Assembly (NCBI GenBank): GCA_938049795.1
Contig: CALLCD010000260.1
Coordinates: 1 to 10,558 of the forward strand
Reading direction: 5' to 3'
DNA from: an uncultured Hyphomonadaceae bacterium
Lineage (GTDB): Bacteria; Pseudomonadota; Alphaproteobacteria; Caulobacterales; Hyphomonadaceae
DNA length: 10,558 nucleotides
Shown here: positions 6,001 through 10,558 of the stretch, piece by piece
Numbering within the stretch: the stretch's first letter is position 1
How the letters are laid out: every line of letters begins with the position of its first letter
Notes under the pieces: generated by a model
Seen by the model: only the letters and a program-made list of their open reading frames with translations
The model's database searches: none
Told to the model about the DNA's origin: nothing
Position numbers and translations under genes: made by a program

Positions 6001-6075
6001 ATTCAAGGTTTTTTAATATCCTCTTGTCCTGCCCGCTGCTAGCTGTGGCCCAGTCTACACAAACCGGAACAGCCA

Positions 6076-6987
6076 ATGCACCTCCCCACCCTCCGACAAT
6101 TGCAGTTTCTCTGCGCGCTTGCCGATCATGGCTCCTTCTCGCGCGCCGCCGAAGTGTCCCTTGTGGCCCAGCCGACCTTATCTGCGGCCATCAAAGAAGT
6201 CGAAGAACTGCTCGGCGTGCGCCTGTTCGAACGGGTCGCGCGCGGGGCAAGACTGACCCCGGCCGGTGAAGACGCCGTCGAACGCGCCCGCCAGATCCTC
6301 GCCGACACCCAAGACCTTGTCGCCACCGCGCGCAAGACCAATGCCCCGCTCTCAGGCACCTTCCGGCTCGGCGCCATCCCGACCATTGCGCCCTTTGTCC
6401 TGCCCCAAGCGCTCAAACAATTGCGCGCCGACTATCCCGCTCTGGCGCTTTATCTGCGCGAGGAGAAAACCGCCGAACTGATCCTCGCCCTCAAAAGCCA
6501 GATGATCGACGCCGCCCTGATCGCCCTGCCCTGGCCGATGCCCGGCACGCAGACTATGGAAATTGCCCCCGACACATTCTGGCTCGCCTACCCGGACGGC
6601 CATCAGCTCGGCACAGCCAAATCGGTCACCCCCGCAGATCTGGAAGACGAAACACTGCTCCTGCTCGAAGAAGGCCACTGCCTGCGCGGCCATGCCCTGT
6701 CAGCCTGCTCCCTGCCCGGCGTCGAACGCGGCAAAGAGTTCGCCGCAACCAGCCTGCAAACCCTCGTTCAAATGGTCGCAGGCGGACTTGGCCTCTCGCT
6801 TGTCCCCGAACTGGCCATCAAATCCGGCATCACCGAAGGCACCGGCACCGCCGTCCGCAAATTCTCCCAAGCCGTCCCCAGCCGCACCATTGGAATCGCA
6901 TGGCGCAAAGGCTCGGCCAGTGAAGCCGACGCCCGCCTGATCGGCAATGTCATCAAGGATCTGCTCGACGCGTCCCCGCCCGCTTAG
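6076..6987 (+). CDS. oxyR: LysR-family peroxide-sensing regulator OxyR
   Basis: A 303-residue LysR-type regulator. The N-terminal winged helix-turn-helix (about 4-62) includes FSRAAEVSLVAQPTLSAAIKEVE (21-43), typical of the family. The sensor domain carries the OxyR signature EEGHCLRGHALSAC (198-211): C202 and C211 are nine residues apart, as are C199 and C208 of E. coli OxyR, whose disulfide forms on peroxide. H201, R204, T103 and R270 fit the E. coli peroxide-site residues H198, R201, T100 and R266. ATSLQTLVQMVAGGLGLSLVPELA (224-247) is also typical. The ATG at 6076 has only a weak GGAA site about 8 nt upstream. No katG, katA or ahpC lies nearby, so its main targets are probably elsewhere. 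Its TAG overlaps the TAA of the convergent symporter gene. Confidence 0.93.
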   Translation: MHLPTLRQLQFLCALADHGSFSRAAEVSLVAQPTLSAAIKEVEELLGVRLFERVARGARLTPAGEDAVERARQILADTQDLVATARKTNAPLSGTFRLGAIPTIAPFVLPQALKQLRADYPALALYLREEKTAELILALKSQMIDAALIALPWPMPGTQTMEIAPDTFWLAYPDGHQLGTAKSVTPADLEDETLLLLEEGHCLRGHALSACSLPGVERGKEFAATSLQTLVQMVAGGLGLSLVPELAIKSGITEGTGTAVRKFSQAVPSRTIGIAWRKGSASEADARLIGNVIKDLLDASPPA

Positions 6988-8300
6988 ATCGTCGATTTGG
7001 CGCGGAACACATCTTCGTCGAGCTCGCCTTCCCATTTCGCCACCGCCGACGCCACCGCCGCATCCCCCGTCACATTGGTCACCGTCCGCATCATGTCGAG
7101 AATCCGGTCAAACGGGAAAATAAACGCAATCACCAGCAAAGACTGCGCCTCGCTCACCCCGATCACTTGCAAAACCGCAAAGGCGAGCAGCAGCCCCGCG
7201 CTCGGAATGGCCGCCGCCCCAATCGAAGTCGCCGTCGCCGCAAACGCCACACCGATATATTGCGCAAGCGTCATTTCAATCCCGATGGCTTGGGCGGCAA
7301 ACAGAGCAATCAACCCGAGATAAATCGCCGTCCCATCCATATTGATCGTCGCGCCAACCGGCAACACAGACGACGCCACCGCCGGCTTGATGCCAAGATT
7401 CTCCGTCGCATTTGTAATCGTCACCGGCAATGTCCCCGCGCTCGAGGCGGTCGAGAAAGCCACAACTTGCGCGTCGCGTATCCCGCGAAAAAACCGCACC
7501 ATCGGCAGACGAAGCGTCAGCTTGATAATGCCAAACCCGTGCACAAGGATCATGTGTAAGAAGCAGGCAAGATAAAGCGCCAAAGTGAGCAGCGCCAGAT
7601 TGTCGAGAATGGCCAGCCCGCGCGTCGCCATCACCCACGCCATCAGGAAGAACACACCAAACGGCGCAAGCTCCATCACCATCACGGTCATTTTCAACAT
7701 CACCTCGCTGGCACTGTTGATAACATTGACCACAGGCCGCGCCGCCTCGCCCGCCAGCAGACAGGACACGCCGAACAGAATAGCAAAGAAAATGATCTGC
7801 AACACATTGCCCGTCGCCCCATCACTCATCGCAATCAGAATATTGCTCGGGATCACCGCAAAGAGCTTTTCCAACAGCCCCGCATTCGCCGCCGCTGATC
7901 CGGCCTCGACCCGCCCCTGAACACTGCTGATCGCGCCATCGGCCGCCACAGTAAAATCAACCCCGACCCCGGGCTGCAGCACCGTGCCAACAATCAGCCC
8001 AAGTGTCACCGCAAACGCCGTCGTCGCCATATAAAGCGCGATTGTTTTGATGCCGAGCGAGCCAACCCGCGCCGGATCGCCCATCGCCGTCACACCGGAC
8101 ACAAGCGTGACAAAAATCAGCGGCACCACCAGCATTTTGATCAGGCTGACAAACGCATCGCCAAACGGATCAAACCACGCATTCGCAAAATCGGTCGCCG
8201 CCTCAACCCCCATCCCATAGCGCACGGCAAGACCGGCCCCAAGCCCCAGCACAAGGCCGACCATAACCCGCTTCCACAAAGTGATTTTCGTCCAGCCCAT
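6984..8300 (-). CDS. Dicarboxylate/amino acid:cation symporter (DAACS family)
   Basis: A 438-residue inner-membrane transporter of the GltP/DctA/GltPh family that couples uptake of acidic substrates to Na+ or H+. Family landmarks are the HP1 tip STASSAGTLP (284-292 region), the NMDGT cation motif (320-324), the HP2 tip AIPSAGL (364-370) and TM8 DRILDMMRTVTNVTGD (398-413). Matching TM8 to GltPh puts D402, R405, T406, N409 and D413 on D394, R397, T398, N401 and D405; the arginine argues for aspartate, glutamate or C4-dicarboxylates. Sodium or proton coupling cannot be told by eye. The ATG at 8300 has GGGAG 8 nt upstream; an in-frame ATG at 8324 is possible but lacks a site. It lies 84 bp after the glycosyltransferase gene, and its 3' end overlaps oxyR by 4 bp. 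Confidence 0.93.
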   Translation of the reverse strand: MGWTKITLWKRVMVGLVLGLGAGLAVRYGMGVEAATDFANAWFDPFGDAFVSLIKMLVVPLIFVTLVSGVTAMGDPARVGSLGIKTIALYMATTAFAVTLGLIVGTVLQPGVGVDFTVAADGAISSVQGRVEAGSAAANAGLLEKLFAVIPSNILIAMSDGATGNVLQIIFFAILFGVSCLLAGEAARPVVNVINSASEVMLKMTVMVMELAPFGVFFLMAWVMATRGLAILDNLALLTLALYLACFLHMILVHGFGIIKLTLRLPMVRFFRGIRDAQVVAFSTASSAGTLPVTITNATENLGIKPAVASSVLPVGATINMDGTAIYLGLIALFAAQAIGIEMTLAQYIGVAFAATATSIGAAAIPSAGLLLAFAVLQVIGVSEAQSLLVIAFIFPFDRILDMMRTVTNVTGDAAVASAVAKWEGELDEDVFRAKSTI

Positions 8301-8335
8301 GCGGTCAACTCCCGATATAGTCATGCCCGAACCAG

Positions 8336-8363
8336 ACCGTAGAGCGCTCGCCGCCAAGGTCAA
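8336..8363 (-). promoter_or_regulatory. Weak candidate promoter of the symporter gene
   Basis: Minus-strand TTGACC (8358-8363), a 16-nt spacer and TACGGT (8336-8341) lie 35 nt before the ATG at 8300, just after the glycosyltransferase stop. The -35 is good and the -10 poor; read-through from the upstream gene is equally possible. Confidence 0.28.
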
Positions 8364-8384
8364 TCATTGTGTTGCGATTGCCAC

Positions 8385-10214
8385 TTAGGGGCAGGCTTGC
8401 GCATCAATCCGCCGCGCAAGGAAAGCGGCCGGATCGCCATTTGAATAATTAAGGGCAAAATAGACCCCCGAATCGGTCACGCACCGCCCCGCCTGTTCGG
8501 CAAGCGCTCCAAGCTCCGCCCGTGCCGCGCGGCCCGCCTCGTCTTCAAGATTTAGCAGATACACCACCGGATAGGCCGACCCCGCCTCCGGCAAGCCAAT
8601 CTGCGTACGCGGCGGCAAGCTCGTATCTGTGCCCGTGGTAAAAACAAGGCTCGGCTCGGCATAACCCACCGCTTGCACGCGCGCGGGAAATGGCGGCTGG
8701 CAGCTCTTGCGATAAAGCAGCGAATGGGTCTCAAGCGCGCACACTTCCGCCAGCGCCAGACGCACCGTAACCGTCGGCTGCATCCACACCGCCCCGGGCA
8801 AGAAAACCGCACGGATATGCCAGCCCAGAAACACGCTCGCCAAAATCGCGAAGCTTAGGCTCGCCCCATACCGCCGGACCACCCCAAACACGGCCGCCCC
8901 AAACAATGCCAAACCGCCCGCCCCAAGCCAATGCAAATCCATTGCGGGCAATTGCCCCCAGACCGCCAGCACGTCGCTGCCCGTCGCCGCAAATTCGAAA
9001 TCCCCCGCCGCCTCGGCCTGCCAAAGCTTAGCCCCAAATGGCGAGGTCGCAAACATCAGAGCCAATCCACCCAGCCCGAACAAACCAAGCGAGGCAAAGC
9101 GCGACCAAGGCATCCGCACCCCCGATTTAAGCTGCCCCATCATCTGCACCACGCCCCAGCCACAAATCAGCGCCAGCGCCGGATAGGCCGGTAAGATGTA
9201 ATGCGAAAGCTTGGTCGGCAAAAACTCGAAAAAGATCCATGTCGGCACCAGCCACGCGGCCAGAAAAATCAGCCCCGACCGCTCCGACGCCAACACATCA
9301 AGCGACCGGCCCCGCAACGTCTTGACTAGTAAGACCAGCGAAGGAACCAGAAACAAAGTCGCCGGAAAGAAATGCGTGACGAGAAACATCAGATGATACC
9401 CCGGCAATCCACCATGCCCTTCGGACGCCCCAACCAGTTTGTCCTTCAAATCCTTGCCCACCGCCCCTTCGAGAAACTCGCCAGAGGTCGCCAATTGCAC
9501 GGAGATAAACCAGGGCAGAGCCAGCAGCGCGAACAGCAACAGCCCGCGCCAATCGGCCAGAGGCTTGAGCCAGCCCGCCGCTCCCCGCACCCGCCAGAGA
9601 CACAGCGCAGCCAGCCCCGCCACGAGCATCGTCACCGGCCCCTTGATCAAAAAAGCGAGCCCCATCGCCCCCCAGAACAAAGCCCCAAGCCGCCTCTGCA
9701 CCCGCCCGTCCGCCTCACTTCGCACATAAAGCCGCGCCAGCGCCCCCATCGTCAGCACCGTCAAAAACACGAGCACCGCATCGGTTTTGGCAATATGCGC
9801 TTCGGAGGTCAGCAACAGCCCCGCCCCAAACATCGCCGCGCCCAGAAACGCCCCGCGTCGCCCGATCAGCACAATCCCGCACCAGAACACGGCAAGCGTC
9901 GCCAGCACCGCGCCAATCAGAGACGGCAGGCGATACGTCCAGATCTGGTCCTCCGCCCCGCCCCCGACCGCTTTGGTCGCGCCTGCCTGAAGCCAGTGAA
10001 TGCCCGCCGGCTTCTTGTTACGGCCTTCGTCCTGATAGCGGATCTCGATGAAATCGCCCGTTTCGAGCATCTGTTTGGACGCTTGGGCAAACCGGCTCTC
10101 ATCGCGGTCGAGCGCTGGCACAAGAAGCACACCCGGCGCCGCCGCACAAAACGTCAGCACGGCCAGAATGAGCCACGGTTTCCAGCCGCTCGACAATCGG
10201 GAGAGCAAAGTCAT
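8385..10214 (-). CDS. ArnT/PMT-like membrane glycosyltransferase (GT39/GT83 type)
   Basis: A 609-residue polytopic membrane protein. After a first membrane segment (about 14-34) comes the periplasmic-loop signature ALDRDESRFAQASKQML (34-50), with the acidic D36/D38/E39 cluster seen in ArnT and protein O-mannosyltransferases. RNKKPAGIHWLQ (65-76) then matches the ArnT K-P-P-x-x-Y/H-W-L motif. Many hydrophobic helices follow to about residue 480, and a C-terminal soluble part of about 120 residues holds several cysteines. Such enzymes move a sugar from a polyprenyl phosphate carrier to lipid A or another periplasmic acceptor; donor and acceptor are unknown here. I chose the ATG at 10214 because it opens a usual short tail before helix 1, though its ribosome-binding site is poor; an in-frame ATG at 10274 is an alternative. 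It may be cotranscribed with the symporter gene. Confidence 0.88.
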   Translation of the reverse strand: MTLLSRLSSGWKPWLILAVLTFCAAAPGVLLVPALDRDESRFAQASKQMLETGDFIEIRYQDEGRNKKPAGIHWLQAGATKAVGGGAEDQIWTYRLPSLIGAVLATLAVFWCGIVLIGRRGAFLGAAMFGAGLLLTSEAHIAKTDAVLVFLTVLTMGALARLYVRSEADGRVQRRLGALFWGAMGLAFLIKGPVTMLVAGLAALCLWRVRGAAGWLKPLADWRGLLLFALLALPWFISVQLATSGEFLEGAVGKDLKDKLVGASEGHGGLPGYHLMFLVTHFFPATLFLVPSLVLLVKTLRGRSLDVLASERSGLIFLAAWLVPTWIFFEFLPTKLSHYILPAYPALALICGWGVVQMMGQLKSGVRMPWSRFASLGLFGLGGLALMFATSPFGAKLWQAEAAGDFEFAATGSDVLAVWGQLPAMDLHWLGAGGLALFGAAVFGVVRRYGASLSFAILASVFLGWHIRAVFLPGAVWMQPTVTVRLALAEVCALETHSLLYRKSCQPPFPARVQAVGYAEPSLVFTTGTDTSLPPRTQIGLPEAGSAYPVVYLLNLEDEAGRAARAELGALAEQAGRCVTDSGVYFALNYSNGDPAAFLARRIDAQACP

Positions 10215-10319
10215 GCCCCCAGCCGTGCCTTGGCGCGCGGCCACCGTCAAGCAAGCACACCGCCTCTCAGCCATGATTTTCAAGCAATCGCGCGCCTAGG
10301 GTCTATGCAAGAGCGCAGC

Positions 10320-10364
10320 GGCGATATATAAGTCTCTTTAGTTAGTGCAAACCTGCATATCGCC
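10320..10364. promoter_or_regulatory. Candidate operator: GGCGATAT / ATATCGCC inverted pair
   Basis: A perfect 8-bp inverted pair (10320-10327 and 10357-10364) with 29 bp between its arms lies between the divergent glycosyltransferase and trcR genes. It brackets the candidate minus-strand promoter at 10323-10350. It could be a binding site for a dimeric regulator; no known consensus was recognised. Confidence 0.3.
10323..10350 (-). promoter_or_regulatory. Candidate promoter of the glycosyltransferase gene
   Basis: The minus strand has TTGCAC (10345-10350), a 16-nt spacer and TATATC (10323-10328). Transcription would start near 10316, about 100 nt before the chosen ATG at 10214 and about 40 nt before the alternative ATG at 10274. 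Confidence 0.35.
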
Positions 10365-10366
10365 CT

Positions 10367-10414
10367 GACCGCCCGGCCCTAGCGCCGGGCGAGGTCGTTC
10401 TGGAGGCGGTTTTT
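10367..10414 (+). terminator. GC-rich hairpin and T-run in the trcR leader (possible attenuator)
   Basis: GACC-GCCCGG (10367-10376) pairs with CCGGGC (10385-10390) and GGTC (10393-10396) with a 2-nt bulge and an 8-nt loop. A second, competing pair is ACCGCC (10368-10373) with GGCGGT (10405-10410), which runs straight into TTTTT (10410-10414). The two structures share the same left arm, so they exclude each other, as in an attenuator. The trcR start codon follows 20 nt after the T-run. Confidence 0.4.
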
Positions 10415-10433
10415 CTAAGAGGATTTGAGACCT

Positions 10434-10558
10434 ATGGCCGATATTCTGATGCCCAAAGCCACCGCTGTCTGGCTGATTGACAACACCACGCTGACCTTTG
10501 ACCAGATCGCCGACTTTTGCGGCCTCCACCATCTCGAAGTCAAAGGCATTGCCGATGG
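10434..10558 (+). CDS. trcR: Cell-cycle transcriptional regulator TrcR (DUF1013), 5' end only
   Basis: The ATG at 10434 opens 41 codons that run off the right edge: MADILMPKATAVWLIDN at the start, then TLTFDQIADFCGLHHLEVKGIADG. This is the highly conserved N-terminus of the DUF1013 family, found in alphaproteobacteria and named TrcR for its part in cell-cycle transcription; the FDQIADFCGLHHLEVKGIA stretch looks like a helix-turn-helix. An AAGAGGA ribosome-binding site (10417-10423) lies 10 nt before the ATG. It is divergent from the glycosyltransferase gene, with 219 bp between their starts. The leader contains the hairpin and T-run at 10367-10414. The name comes from memory of the family; the remaining ~80% of the protein is outside the window. 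Confidence 0.9.
   Translation, partial: MADILMPKATAVWLIDNTTLTFDQIADFCGLHHLEVKGIAD

Noticed and set aside
8364..8384. CAATC/GATTG inverted pair between the glycosyltransferase and symporter genes
   Set aside because: The arms are 5 bp only, no T-run follows, and such short pairs are expected by chance.
9372..10331. Long plus-strand open frame (319 codons) opposite the glycosyltransferase
   Set aside because: It is an antisense shadow with Arg/Pro/Gln/His-biased composition; the minus-strand frame has clear ArnT-like motifs and membrane helices.

Overview
This window reads as ordinary chromosome from an alphaproteobacterium. The support is an ffh / chorismate mutase / rpsP cluster, a start of a TrcR (DUF1013) cell-cycle regulator gene, high GC, an S16 protein with a long Ala/Glu/Pro tail, and 4-bp NTGA gene overlaps. 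Caulobacterales or a relative (Hyphomonas/Maricaulis-like) is a guess from style, not a proof. I see no phage, IS element, CRISPR array, tRNA or rRNA.

Layout. 1-675 (minus): the 5' part of a secreted beta/gamma-crystallin-like protein, cut off by the left edge. 767-3208 (minus): ffh, then an AroQ-type chorismate mutase overlapping it by 4 bp, then rpsP after a 105-bp inverted-repeat element. The rimM-trmD-rplS genes that commonly follow rpsP are not there; the crystallin gene sits in that place. 3209-3611 holds no gene: it contains a hairpin plus T-run in front of ffh and a cluster of four related repeat units. 3612-5961 (minus): a tightly packed unit GNAT acetyltransferase - gpsA - inositol-monophosphatase-like phosphatase, each pair overlapping by 4 bp. 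It starts from a promoter whose position predicts a leaderless transcript. 6076-6987 (plus): an OxyR-type LysR regulator with both redox cysteines, divergent from the GNAT unit. 6984-8300 (minus): a dicarboxylate/amino-acid:cation symporter whose stop codon overlaps the oxyR stop. 8385-10214 (minus): an ArnT/PMT-like integral membrane glycosyltransferase. 10434-10558 (plus): the first 41 codons of trcR, with a GC-rich hairpin leader.

The genes cover unrelated housekeeping jobs: co-translational protein targeting (Ffh), ribosome (S16), aromatic amino acid entry (chorismate mutase), phospholipid precursor supply (GpsA), phosphate monoester hydrolysis, peroxide sensing (OxyR), acidic substrate uptake, envelope glycosylation and cell-cycle transcription (TrcR). 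No previously undescribed multi-gene system is evident. The points most worth a second look are non-coding: the repeat cluster at 3430-3600, the nested inverted repeat at 1302-1406, the hairpins before ffh and trcR, and the leaderless promoter at 5967-5994. Two proteins also deserve attention: the two-domain crystallin protein and the GNAT with a degenerate acetyl-CoA loop.
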